From Nostoc sp. FACHB-973 (GTDB lineage Bacteria > Cyanobacteriota > Cyanobacteriia > Cyanobacteriales > Nostocaceae), in NCBI RefSeq assembly GCF_014698115.1, contig NZ_JACJSJ010000043.1:1-64000 (forward strand): a stretch of DNA of 64,000 bases, given 5' to 3'. This document shows, in pieces, positions 35,042-43,707 of the stretch; position 1 is the stretch's first letter, and each line of letters starts with the position of its first letter. Under the pieces are notes generated by a model, which was given only the letters and a program-made list of their open reading frames with translations, did no database searches and had not been told where the DNA came from. The position numbers were made by a program, and so were the translations under genes.

Positions 35042-36265
35042 CTATCCCAGTTTTTCAAACACCTTAAACATGGGTAAATACATTGCCAGCAAAATTGTAC
35101 CAACCATTCCTCCTAGTACCAAAATCATGATTGGTTCCAAAACGCTAGTAAGTGCTTTTACTGCTTGCTCAACTTCATCTTCATAGAAATCAGCAACTTT
35201 CATCAACATCCCATCTAATTCTCCAGTTTCCTCACCGATACTAATCATCTGAATTGCCATAGCCGGAAAAACTTTGTCTTTTTGTAAAGCAATGCTAATC
35301 ATGCCTCCTTGTTGAATCTCCATGCGGGCTGCATCTATAGCATTAGCAATTACTTGGTTTCCTGATGTATCTCGGACAATTTCCAAGCAAGTTAAAATTG
35401 GTACGCCTGAACGAGTCAAAGATCCAAAAGTTCTGCTAAAGCGGGCAACCGAAGATTTTTGAATTAAGTCACCAAATAAAGGCATCTTGAGGGAAAGACG
35501 ATCAAGTGTTATGCGACCAACAGGAGTTTTACCGTATTGTGTAAAGCCAATTTTCAGTCCTACAAGAGCGCCGATAAGCACGAAAACCTTCGGACTTCTC
35601 AAAAATAGACTAGCATCCATCAAAAATTGCGTTAGAGGTGGTAATTCAGTTCCGATTTCTGTAAAAATCTTCGCAAAAACCGGAATCAGAAAAATGGTCA
35701 TACCGAGAAAGATAGCAACTGCTATAAAACCCACCACCGTTGGATAAGATAATGCTGATTTAATTTGGTTTTGTAAACGGGCAACATCTTCTAACAACTT
35801 GGCTAAACGATTCAATACTTCGTCTAAAACACCACCAACTTCGCCAGCTTGAATCATACTCACATATAATCCATCAAAGCAGTCAGGATGCTTCCGCATT
35901 GCCTCTGAAAGATTCATTCCGCTTTGCACATCGTTGCTAATGTCTACGAGAGCTTGTTTCAGTTTAGTATTACTACACTGTTCAGAAAGTACCCCCAAAC
36001 TTCTAACGATCGCAACTCCCGCATTCATCAAAACGGCAAATTGACGGGAAAAAACCGCCTTGTCTTTAACAGATACCTTAACTAAGGAATTCTGGAATTT
36101 TTTTAAGGCAACATCTGGCTGAAATCCTTGAGATTGCTTGAGGTCTTGGACTACAAATCCTTGATCTCTCAGATTAGTACGAGCTTGCGTCAAGGATTCA
36201 GCAACAATTTTTTCTGTTCGGGATTTTCCTTGCGAGTCCCGAACACGGGCAACGTAGGTTGGCAT
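35042..36265 (-). CDS. pilC: PilC, type IV pilus inner-membrane platform protein
   Basis: A 407-residue GspF-family protein with two repeated helical cytoplasmic domains, each followed by membrane segments (about residues 170-195, 210-235 and 375-400). It starts MPTYVARVRDSQGKSRTEKI. It anchors the PilB and PilT motors at the inner membrane during pilin assembly and retraction. It is the last gene of the pilB-pilT-pilC operon. In filamentous cyanobacteria this operon drives gliding of hormogonia, and type IV pili also serve natural transformation. Confidence 0.95.
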   Translation of the reverse strand: MPTYVARVRDSQGKSRTEKIVAESLTQARTNLRDQGFVVQDLKQSQGFQPDVALKKFQNSLVKVSVKDKAVFSRQFAVLMNAGVAIVRSLGVLSEQCSNTKLKQALVDISNDVQSGMNLSEAMRKHPDCFDGLYVSMIQAGEVGGVLDEVLNRLAKLLEDVARLQNQIKSALSYPTVVGFIAVAIFLGMTIFLIPVFAKIFTEIGTELPPLTQFLMDASLFLRSPKVFVLIGALVGLKIGFTQYGKTPVGRITLDRLSLKMPLFGDLIQKSSVARFSRTFGSLTRSGVPILTCLEIVRDTSGNQVIANAIDAARMEIQQGGMISIALQKDKVFPAMAIQMISIGEETGELDGMLMKVADFYEDEVEQAVKALTSVLEPIMILVLGGMVGTILLAMYLPMFKVFEKLG

Positions 36266-36279
36266 AAATCAATTCAAAA

Positions 36280-36409
36280 TAATCATTGGGCATTGGGCAT
36301 TGGGCATGGGGCATTGGGTATGGGGTATGGGGCATTGGGCATTGGTTATTTCTCCCCCTGCCTCCCCTGCCTCCCCTGCTCCCTCATCTCCCGAATCTCT
36401 CCTATTGGT
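36280..36409. repeat. STRR between pilT and pilC
   Basis: CATTGGG heptamers followed by CCCCTGCCT nonamers, about 110 bases. Similar blocks occur before dnaK and before ruvB. Confidence 0.85.
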
Positions 36410-37537
36410 CTAATGCGCTTTAGCAGCCACACCTGGTTTTGCCCCTGCTGCCTGGGGTGGTGTGGAAGTACCGATGAGACGTTGGATTTCATCTGGTTTG
36501 GAAGTCTTAGACATTGCTGCTTCAAAGGAAATCGTTCCTGCTTTGTAAAAATCGGCTAAAACCTTCTCCAGAGTTTGCATTCCCAATTTGCCACCAGTTT
36601 GAATAGCTGAATAAATTTGCGAGGTTTTGCCTTCTCGAATTAAGTTAGAAATAGCGGGAGTAACAATCAGAATTTCTTGAGCCATCACCCGACCATACTC
36701 ACCGGGTTTAGGGTTTTTCTTAGATACTAATGTTTGGCTAAATACTGCTACGAGTGAGTTTGATAATTGCACCCGCACTTGAGTTTGTCTTTCATGGGGG
36801 AAAACATCGATAATCCGGTCAACAGTTTGGGCGGCAGAACTGGTGTGTAGCGTACCAAATACCAAGTGTCCTGTTTCCGCAGCAGAAATCGCCAAAGAAA
36901 TCGTTTCCAAATCGCGCATTTCCCCCACCAGAATAATATCTGGATCTTCCCGCAAGGCTGCTTTCAAAGCATTAGCAAAACTCTTGGTATCTTCACCCAA
37001 TTGTCGTTGGTGAACCAAGCTTTTAATTGGTTCGTAAACAAATTCAATTGGATCTTCCACCGTTAAAATATGCTCTGCTTTGGTGCGGTTAATCAAGTCA
37101 ATCATTGCCGCGAGGGTTGTTGTCTTGCCGGAACCTGTGGGGCCTGTTACCAGAATTAGTCCTCTAGGCTTATCGCACATTTCCCGCACTATATCTGGCA
37201 GACCTAATTTTTCAAAGTTAGGAATTTTAGAACTTAATGCCCGTAAGCAAGCAGCATAAGCACCACGATCTTTATAGACATTCACCCGGAAACGAGCCAG
37301 ACCTTTAACACCATAAGAACAATCTAATTCCCAGGTCTGCTCTAAGGTTTTACGTTGGGTGTTATTGAGCATACTAAAAATCAGCCTTTGACACTGATCT
37401 GCCGTCAAGATATTTTCACCGATGGGAGTCAGTTTGCCACTGATGCGGAAATAGGGCGGCAAACCTGCGGATAAATGCATATCCGAACCTCCCATTTCAA
37501 TCATCTGCTCCATCAAGTCTTCAATCATCATTTCCAT
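36410..37537 (-). CDS. pilT: PilT, pilus retraction ATPase
   Basis: A 375-residue secretion ATPase. Walker A VTGPTGSGKTT is near residue 129, with the Asp and His boxes (TVEDPIEF, GTLHTSSAAQTVDRI) and the PilT-specific AIRNLIRE-type region as AISNLIREGKTS. Hexameric PilT depolymerises pili to give motility. The middle gene of pilB-pilT-pilC. The C-terminal Ala/Pro tail (GTSTPPQAAGAKPG) is a low-complexity extension. A repeat spacer on each side separates it from its neighbours, so the operon may have internal promoters. Confidence 0.96.
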   Translation of the reverse strand: MEMMIEDLMEQMIEMGGSDMHLSAGLPPYFRISGKLTPIGENILTADQCQRLIFSMLNNTQRKTLEQTWELDCSYGVKGLARFRVNVYKDRGAYAACLRALSSKIPNFEKLGLPDIVREMCDKPRGLILVTGPTGSGKTTTLAAMIDLINRTKAEHILTVEDPIEFVYEPIKSLVHQRQLGEDTKSFANALKAALREDPDIILVGEMRDLETISLAISAAETGHLVFGTLHTSSAAQTVDRIIDVFPHERQTQVRVQLSNSLVAVFSQTLVSKKNPKPGEYGRVMAQEILIVTPAISNLIREGKTSQIYSAIQTGGKLGMQTLEKVLADFYKAGTISFEAAMSKTSKPDEIQRLIGTSTPPQAAGAKPGVAAKAH

Positions 37538-37633
37538 AGTTTTGCTTCCTTAATTAATGTTTGTTATTTGTCATTTGTCAGTTGTCTTTTGTCAGTTGTT
37601 TAAAGTTACTAACCATCGACCAATGACTAATGA
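37538..37633. repeat. short repeats between pilB and pilT
   Basis: TTTGTCA/AATGACT heptamer-type units, about 80 bases. Confidence 0.7.
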
Positions 37634-39646
37634 CTAATCTTGAAAACGAGATGTCAGACAGTAGGGACAATCTAGCCATTCAGGTTTCAAGGTGGCATCA
37701 CAAGTCCGGCAGGTAAGACCTGTCTTGCGTTTGGCTTTTAACTCTGCTTCCAAACCAGTATCTGTAAAGGTCACCCGTTCTACTTCTTCGAGGGTAGTGG
37801 AACCTTGGCGTACTAAGTCCAGACTGTAAGCCAGCAAGGTTTTCATCCCTTCTTCTACCGCCACTTCCTTGATGCGTTCCGTGGGTGCTTCTTCGTTGAT
37901 TAGGGTTTGGAGGTTTTCAGTGACTCGCATGACTTCATAAACACCACAACGCCCTTTGTAGCCGACGCCATTACAAGCTGGGCAAAGGTGATTTTTGGCT
38001 TTGGCTTCTGCGATCGCTTCTAATGTCAAAGTGTTAGCTTTGTAGAAGGTGATATCCACTTCAGAGGAAGCTGATAGACCATAACGTGCCAATTCCTCGG
38101 TTGTGGGAGTATAGGGAATCCGACATTCAGAACATACCCGCCGCACCAGACGTTGAGCCAAAACGCCAATTAAAGAACTAGAAACCATGAAAGGCTCAAT
38201 TCCCATTTCTCCCAAACGAGCGATCGCTCCTGGGGCATCATTGGTATGTAAGGTGGTTAATACTAAGTGACCAGTCAAGGCAGCCTCAATCGCTGTTTTT
38301 GCCGTTTCCTTGTCCCGCGTTTCACCCACCAGTAACACATCTGGATCTTGTCGCAAGAAAGCCCGCAACGCTGTAGCAAAATCCAGCCCTTTTTCCCGAA
38401 TTACTTGTACTTGCGTAATGCCTGGAAGACTGTATTCAATTGGGTCTTCCACAGTACTGATATTAATTCCGGGGTCATTCTTTTCCGCTAGTGCCGAATA
38501 CAACGAAGTTGTTTTACCGGAACCAGTCGGCCCAGTCACCAAAATCAGACCAAAGGGACGGCTTACCATATCCTGGACAATATGTAAAGTCTCTGGATCG
38601 GTAATTAACTTATTCAATCCGAGTTGGGTGGAAGAATTATCCAAAATCCGCAGTACCACCTTTTCGCCGTAGCGACTGGGTAAGGTATTTACACGGAAGT
38701 CTACTTTGCGACCCTCAAACATCCGGCGGATACGTCCATCTTGGGGTAAACGCCTCTCGGCAATGTCTAGATTGGAGATGATTTTAAACCGGGCTGTCAC
38801 CGCTGGAATGATTTTTTTCGGCATCACGGGGAAAGCTTCACGCAGCACTCCATCTTTACGGAAGCGAATACGTAAGTTTTCTTCTTGTGGTTCCACATGA
38901 ATATCGGAAACTTTTTCATGCAGGGCTTTAGCCAGGATTCTGTTGACAAGGTTAATAACTGGGGCATCTTCAGCGCCCTTCATCGCTGCCCCTAAATCAG
39001 CCTCCATCTCCTCAGGGGCATCTTCAATGTCAAGATTTCCGAGATTTTCTAAATCCTGACTAATATCTGTAGAGTTTTCTCGTTCTAGGTGCTTTTGCCG
39101 CACAGCCAGATCATCCAAGTATTGGTTGATTAGCTGTTGGTAGTCCTCCTGTGTAATCACCATGCGCTGCAATGCCAAGCCTTGGGGGCGCAAGATGCGA
39201 TTCAGATCATCGGAAGCCTCCAGATTATCCGGAGCAACCATCGCCACTAAAACTGAGGGTGGGGTTTGGTCTTCGTGTTTTGACAGTGGTACCAAACGAT
39301 GGCGACGGCAGATATCCACTGGGATCAGGGTATCAATCAGGGTTCCCACCATTGTGTTACCAACGGAGTTAACTTCCGGATCGAGGAATTCAACTCCGTA
39401 GAGTATTTTTAATTCAAATAGCTGTTGTTTTTTGTATTGCCTGAGCAGCTCAGGTGATAATTGTTGTCCAGTAATTGACTCTAATACTTCCGTTAGCGGT
39501 CTGCCAGATTTGCGGCTTTCAATTAGCGCCTGTCTCATCTGTTCGGTATTAACATAGCCAGACTGCACTAACTTGTTGCCAAAGGGCGAAAACTCTGTTC
39601 TGGTAGTTAGAGCGGTACTGCGCCGTTGTGGTGACGAGTAAGTCAT
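37634..39646 (-). CDS. pilB: PilB, pilus extension ATPase with an extra zinc ribbon
   Basis: A 670-residue GspE/PilB-type hexameric ATPase that powers pilus extension. The N-terminal MshEN-type domain (RQALIESRKSGRPLTEVL...) is followed by Walker A VTGPTGSGKTTS (near 370), the Asp box TVEDPIEYSL, Walker B DPDVLLVGETRD, and a CSEC...CPAC zinc site (about 505 and 554). Beyond the usual end there is a second pair, CRTC...CPYC (about 645-663), likely a small additional zinc ribbon. First gene of the pilus motor operon. A hairpin with a T-tract lies in its leader. Confidence 0.95.
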   Translation of the reverse strand: MTYSSPQRRSTALTTRTEFSPFGNKLVQSGYVNTEQMRQALIESRKSGRPLTEVLESITGQQLSPELLRQYKKQQLFELKILYGVEFLDPEVNSVGNTMVGTLIDTLIPVDICRRHRLVPLSKHEDQTPPSVLVAMVAPDNLEASDDLNRILRPQGLALQRMVITQEDYQQLINQYLDDLAVRQKHLERENSTDISQDLENLGNLDIEDAPEEMEADLGAAMKGAEDAPVINLVNRILAKALHEKVSDIHVEPQEENLRIRFRKDGVLREAFPVMPKKIIPAVTARFKIISNLDIAERRLPQDGRIRRMFEGRKVDFRVNTLPSRYGEKVVLRILDNSSTQLGLNKLITDPETLHIVQDMVSRPFGLILVTGPTGSGKTTSLYSALAEKNDPGINISTVEDPIEYSLPGITQVQVIREKGLDFATALRAFLRQDPDVLLVGETRDKETAKTAIEAALTGHLVLTTLHTNDAPGAIARLGEMGIEPFMVSSSLIGVLAQRLVRRVCSECRIPYTPTTEELARYGLSASSEVDITFYKANTLTLEAIAEAKAKNHLCPACNGVGYKGRCGVYEVMRVTENLQTLINEEAPTERIKEVAVEEGMKTLLAYSLDLVRQGSTTLEEVERVTFTDTGLEAELKAKRKTGLTCRTCDATLKPEWLDCPYCLTSRFQD

Positions 39647-39718
39647 AAATCAGCAATTGATTTGGGGAAACCTCTGGTTAAAGTATTCCCAGCATCTGAC
39701 ACAGAATTCTCATCCATT

Positions 39719-39744
39719 AAAAAAAGTCCTCACCAGAAGAGGAC
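39719..39744 (-). terminator. terminator-like hairpin in the pilB leader
   Basis: GTCCTC (39726-39731) and GAGGAC (39739-39744) form a 6-bp stem with a 7-base loop. On the minus strand it is followed by seven T (39719-39725). It sits 73 bases upstream of pilB with no minus-strand gene nearby for it to terminate, which suggests attenuation of pilB or a short leader RNA. Confidence 0.5.
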
Positions 39745-40050
39745 AAGGGAATGGAGTTTCATGTTGATGGTTGACTGTTGACGGTTAACACTCAACAGTT
39801 AACACCTTTTTAGAAATCATTAAATTTTGAGTAGTAAGCTAATCGTCATTTAAATTGCACCATTTTCATGGTAATAAAAGCTGCAAACCCTCTCCCTTGC
39901 TCCCTGCCCCCTGCCCCCCTGCGATCTCAATGTGCAAATTAAATGCTTAACAGCTTAACTCATTAAAAACCCGATCCATAAATTCAGATGAAGGTTTGAA
40001 ACTGTCAGATAAAATATACCCAAATATAGACAAAATTAGAGGAATGTACA
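39745..40050. other. intergenic region, pilB/IS607 divergent
   Basis: Contains short TTGACTGTTGACGGTTAACA-type repeats (about 39770-39806), a CCCTGCCCCC stretch near 39903-39920, and otherwise AT-rich DNA. The left end of the IS607 element must lie in this region but I cannot fix it to the base. Confidence 0.5.
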
Positions 40051-40088
40051 CATAATAGAGTGTATACAGTTATGTAACCTCTATTATG
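40051..40088. promoter_or_regulatory. inverted repeat over the IS607 tnpA start
   Basis: CATAATAGAG (40051-40060) and CTCTATTATG (40079-40088) form a perfect 10-base inverted repeat. The second arm includes the tnpA ATG, and a TGTATACA palindrome lies between the arms. It is a candidate binding site for the MerR-like HTH of TnpA, or part of the left end. Confidence 0.45.
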
Positions 40089-40733
40089 GAATCCAATGAA
40101 GTGACTATTTCAATCGGTGACGCTGCCAAAGAGCTTGGCGTGTCGGTCAAAACTGTTAGACGTTGGGCGGATGCCGGAAAACTTAAATATGAGAGAACGC
40201 CCACGGGACATAGAAGATTTTTCATCTCAGACATCAAGAAAATCACGCCTAGAGACATCAGCAAGTTGGAAGAGAGAATAACAATCAATTATGCGCGTGT
40301 CTCCAGTCATGACCAAAAAGAAGATTTAACCAGACAAATACAGGTTTTAGAGGCTTTTAGCTCTGCCAATGGTTGGCAATTTGAAACCATTTCTGATTTA
40401 GGTTCTGGTTTGAATTATCAGAAAAAAGGTCTTCAAAAGCTGTTAAAACGTATCATGCAAGGTGATGTAGGTAGATTAGTTTTAACCCACAAAGACAGAC
40501 TTTTGAGATTTGGATCAGAGCTAGTTTTTTCAATGTGTGAAGAGTTTGAGACTGAGGTTGTAATTATCAATAAGTCCAGTGATGAAGTTAGCTTTGAGCA
40601 GGAGTTAGTCACTGACATGATTGAGTTAATCACAGTATTTTCAGCAAGGCTGTATGGTTCTCGCAGTCGCAAAAACAAAAAATTGCTTGATAATGTAGCC
40701 AAAGCTGTAAAAGATGCCGGGAAATCTTCCTAA
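40086..40733 (+). CDS. tnpA: IS607-type serine recombinase TnpA
   Basis: A 215-residue transposase that moves the element by serine-recombinase chemistry. A MerR-like HTH (GDAAKELGVSVKTVRRWADA, residues 11-30) and TGHRRF precede a resolvase domain with NYARVSSHDQ (catalytic Ser73) and LTHKDRLLRFG. This HTH-first layout is the IS607 hallmark. It is followed 67 bases later by tnpB. The length is complete, so it is potentially active. The element's ends were not located. Confidence 0.92.
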   Translation: MESNEVTISIGDAAKELGVSVKTVRRWADAGKLKYERTPTGHRRFFISDIKKITPRDISKLEERITINYARVSSHDQKEDLTRQIQVLEAFSSANGWQFETISDLGSGLNYQKKGLQKLLKRIMQGDVGRLVLTHKDRLLRFGSELVFSMCEEFETEVVIINKSSDEVSFEQELVTDMIELITVFSARLYGSRSRKNKKLLDNVAKAVKDAGKSS

Positions 40734-40800
40734 TAATGTTGATACTAGGGAGATTTGGATATATATTTAGAGAGCAATCAAAAACATTGGAGGTCGAGCA

Positions 40801-42114
40801 ATGTTACTTAGTTTCAAAACGGCATTGATACCAAATAACAAGCAACAAACATCATTTAAAAAAGCTTGTGGTGTAGCGCGTCATGCTTATAATTGGGCGA
40901 ATGCTCACATTAAAGAAGTATTAGAACTTCGCAAGGATGACAAGTCAATTAAAATACCATCAGCAATTGATTTACACAAAAAGTTAATTGCTGAGGTTAA
41001 ATCTGTTAATAATTGGTATTATGAAACTAACAAAAACGTACCGCAAAAAGCATTAGCAGATTTCCGCCAAGCTTGGGATAGATGCCTTAAAAAGATATCA
41101 AAACAACCCAGATTCAAAAAGAAAGGTCAGCGTGATTCTTTCTATTTAGAGGCGGGAACCAAAGCAAAACCATTAATTAAAAATGATGGTAAGCGTGTTA
41201 AATTGCCATCTATTGGATGGGTTAAATTAGCTGAACCATTACCAGTTACAGCAATTCATAATTGTGTAATTTCATGCCAAGCTGATAGATGGTTTATTGC
41301 TATTAAATATGAGATAGAAAAGCCCAGTGTTGAGGCTGAACGCCCTACCGTTGGCGTTGATATAGGCATCAAAGAATTAGCTGTAACTAGCACTGGTAAA
41401 GTGTTTTCCAATCCGAAAGCTTACCGTCGTATTCGTTTGCGTTTAAAGCGTTCCCAGCGTCGTGTAAGCAAGAAAGTTAAAGGTTCCAAGAATCGCGTCA
41501 AAGCTGTCAAAAGACTGGCTAAACTACACGCTAAAGTTGCAAATATCCGTAAAGATTCAATCCACAAATTGACACACTATCTAGCTAAAAACCACAGCGT
41601 TATAAAGATAGAAGATTTGCACCTCAAAGCGTTCTTAAAGAACCATAAATTAGCAGGTGCAATTGCTGATTGTGGTATGTACGAGTTTCGCCGTCAGCTA
41701 GAGTATAAGACTGAGAAATTTCAAAGTAAACTAATCTTTGTAGATAGGATGTTTCCAAGCTCTCAGATTTGCTCTAATTGCGGTATGCATCGTCATAAGA
41801 TGCCTTTAAAAAACCGCGTTTATGTCTGTCCTGACTGCGGTCACATTGAGGACAGAGATTTAAACGCAGCTAAAAACATAGACCGATGGTTTGAGAATAT
41901 TTTTATTCCTGATAGCGAAGCTGTAGCGAGTCTTCTCCCAAGGGGAGACGCTAAGAGCGAACGAGCGTCACGGTCAGAAACGGTAAGCTCTACCGGGATA
42001 GCCTGCGGAGTGGACAAACCTCTTAGGAGTCATCCTAAGACCACGATGAAACAGGAAGTTAACGCCAAAACTTCTAATGTCCAGTTAAGTCTAGACTTAG
42101 GTAGTTTTGGGTAG
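40801..42114 (+). CDS. tnpB: TnpB nuclease of the IS607 element
   Basis: RNA-guided DNA nuclease, ancestor-type of Cas12, that cuts DNA guided by an omega RNA made from the element's 3' end. Seen: the RuvC residues Asp187 (GVDIGIKELAV), Glu271 (IKIEDLHL) and Asp353 (DRDLNAAKN), and a zinc ribbon CSNC (324-327) and CPDC (343-346). All catalytic residues are present. The 437 residues include a polar C-terminal tail from about residue 370 whose DNA probably overlaps the omega RNA scaffold. The start is set by GGAGG (40789-40793), seven bases upstream. Confidence 0.92.
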   Translation: MLLSFKTALIPNNKQQTSFKKACGVARHAYNWANAHIKEVLELRKDDKSIKIPSAIDLHKKLIAEVKSVNNWYYETNKNVPQKALADFRQAWDRCLKKISKQPRFKKKGQRDSFYLEAGTKAKPLIKNDGKRVKLPSIGWVKLAEPLPVTAIHNCVISCQADRWFIAIKYEIEKPSVEAERPTVGVDIGIKELAVTSTGKVFSNPKAYRRIRLRLKRSQRRVSKKVKGSKNRVKAVKRLAKLHAKVANIRKDSIHKLTHYLAKNHSVIKIEDLHLKAFLKNHKLAGAIADCGMYEFRRQLEYKTEKFQSKLIFVDRMFPSSQICSNCGMHRHKMPLKNRVYVCPDCGHIEDRDLNAAKNIDRWFENIFIPDSEAVASLLPRGDAKSERASRSETVSSTGIACGVDKPLRSHPKTTMKQEVNAKTSNVQLSLDLGSFG

Positions 42115-42289
42115 GTTTAACAGAGCGGGTGAATCAGATTCAGCGCCACTCTTGCAAAATACTTACTCCTAGAGTTACGCTAGCGAAAACCTGGGGTTAG
42201 AGCCTCGCCCTTAAGCGGGCGACTTTATTCTACTAACCGAGCAAGCGATTTTTAGAATTGTGATAAAATAGAGTCAGGAGGTAACAAGC
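42115..42289. other. junction between the two tnpB elements
   Basis: Holds the right end of the IS607 element and the left end of the next element, neither resolved. A CGCCC-TTAA-GCGGGCG hairpin (about 42205-42221) could be an end hairpin. A GATAAAAT box lies shortly before AGGAGGT (42276-42282), which serves the second tnpB. Confidence 0.5.
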
Positions 42290-43501
42290 GTGTTTAACCT
42301 GACTTACGAATTCAAGCTAAAACCAACACAAAAACAAATATTACTGTTTGAAGAATGGATAGAAACTCATAGACGGGTTTACAACCATGCTTTAGCTGAA
42401 CGCAAGGACTGGTATAAGTCCCGTAGTTGTCAGGTAAATGCTTGTAGCCTCCATAGCTGCTATATCATTCCTGCTGAGGCACCGCGCCCAACATTTGCAA
42501 GCCAGTGCAAATCTTTAACTGCTGCACGTCAAGAAAATGAATATTTAAAACGAGTTAATGCTCAGTCTTTACAGCAAACATTGAGGCGACTTGAAAAGGC
42601 TTTTGTGAGTATGTGGGAACAAAATCATGGGTTCCCAAGATTTAAAAAGCCAGGACGGATGCGGTCTTTTTCTTTCCCGCAATTAGGGCAAAATCCGCTA
42701 ACCAATAGTCAGGTAAAATTGCCTGTAATTGGTGCTGTAAAAGTGCGTCAATCACGAAGCATTCCTGATGGTGGAATAATTAAGCAAGCGCGTGTGGCAA
42801 GAAAAGTTTCTGGATGGTATGTGATGCTAACTATTCAATGGGATGTATCCATACCAGAAAGGTTGCCACACGGAGAAGCGGTAGGAATTGATGTCGGTTT
42901 AACTAATTTTGTTGCAACTTCTAATGGTCTTTTAGTTAAGCGTCCAAAGTTTTTTGTTGATGCCGAACGCAAGCTTAAATTGCTGCAACAGCGCGTTAAG
43001 AGAAAACCTATAGGCTCGAACAATTGGCGTAAAGCACAAAGGAAAGTTGCTTCACTGTATGAATACGTTGCCAACTGCCGCAAGGATTGGCACACAAAGC
43101 TATCTCATCAAATCTGCAACGATACTGAGATGGTTTTTATTGAGGACTTAAACCTTGTCGGACTATCCCGTGGAATGTTGGGCAAGCACTGTCTAGATGC
43201 GGGATTTGGGCAATTCTTCAGTATTTTGGATCAGATTTGTTTTAAGCGTAGTGTCTATTTTCAAAAAGTAGATAGCCGTAAAACAAGCCAAATCTGCCCA
43301 AACTGCCAAAGCGTGACAGGCAAAAAAGATTTGTCAGAGCGTATTCATAATTGCTCAAATTGCGGCTATACAACCCATAGGGATGTCGCCGCCGCACAAG
43401 TAGTTCTCCAGAGGGGACTTGCAGCCGTGGGGCACACGGTCAAGATGCTTGCTGAGGGTAAATTCGTCGGAATCCCTGTGAAGCAAGAATCCTCAGCATA
43501 A
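42290..43501 (+). CDS. tnpB: second TnpB, IS605/IS891-type, without its own TnpA
   Basis: A 403-residue TnpB with an N-terminal HTH-like region (FKLKPTQKQILLFEEWIETH). RuvC residues are Asp201 (GIDVGLTNF), Glu285 (VFIEDLNLV) and Asp365 (THRDVAAAQVV), with zinc cysteines CPNC (336-339) and CSNC (355-358). It is unrelated to the preceding IS607 tnpB beyond the shared fold. The GTG start is supported by AGGAGGT seven bases upstream. No Y1 transposase accompanies it, so it is a TnpB-only element. The catalytic set is complete and activity is plausible. Confidence 0.92.
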   Translation: MFNLTYEFKLKPTQKQILLFEEWIETHRRVYNHALAERKDWYKSRSCQVNACSLHSCYIIPAEAPRPTFASQCKSLTAARQENEYLKRVNAQSLQQTLRRLEKAFVSMWEQNHGFPRFKKPGRMRSFSFPQLGQNPLTNSQVKLPVIGAVKVRQSRSIPDGGIIKQARVARKVSGWYVMLTIQWDVSIPERLPHGEAVGIDVGLTNFVATSNGLLVKRPKFFVDAERKLKLLQQRVKRKPIGSNNWRKAQRKVASLYEYVANCRKDWHTKLSHQICNDTEMVFIEDLNLVGLSRGMLGKHCLDAGFGQFFSILDQICFKRSVYFQKVDSRKTSQICPNCQSVTGKKDLSERIHNCSNCGYTTHRDVAAAQVVLQRGLAAVGHTVKMLAEGKFVGIPVKQESSA

Positions 43502-43518
43502 CGGCTCAGGAGTGTCAA
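43400..43518 (+). ncRNA. predicted omega RNA of the second TnpB
   Basis: The end of tnpB and the following bases have the usual right-end layout of TnpB elements: GTGAAGCAAGAATCC, a small hairpin (CCTCAGC...GCTCAGG), then GGAGTGTCAA ending at 43518. The element end and the RNA scaffold boundary should coincide there. The guide would begin at 43519 (TCGTTCGGGTTACCGC). The 5' boundary is a guess. Confidence 0.45.
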
Positions 43519-43707
43519 TCGTTCGGGTTACCGCACTAGAAGCGTATCAACTAGCGTGTTCACCATTTGTCACAATAAGATGACGGTGACATTACTCCAG
43601 GAACTTGTCGGCAATAAAATCAGCCTTAGTTGCAAGCCGCGAATGACGACGGTTGCAAGCTATGGAGATGTACTGCCATAAAAAGCATCTGGAATCAGTA
43701 GACAATA

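Noticed and set aside
43519-43707. CIRCE heat-shock operator before grpE
   Set aside because: No TTAGCACTC-N9-GAGTGCTAA or close variant is present.
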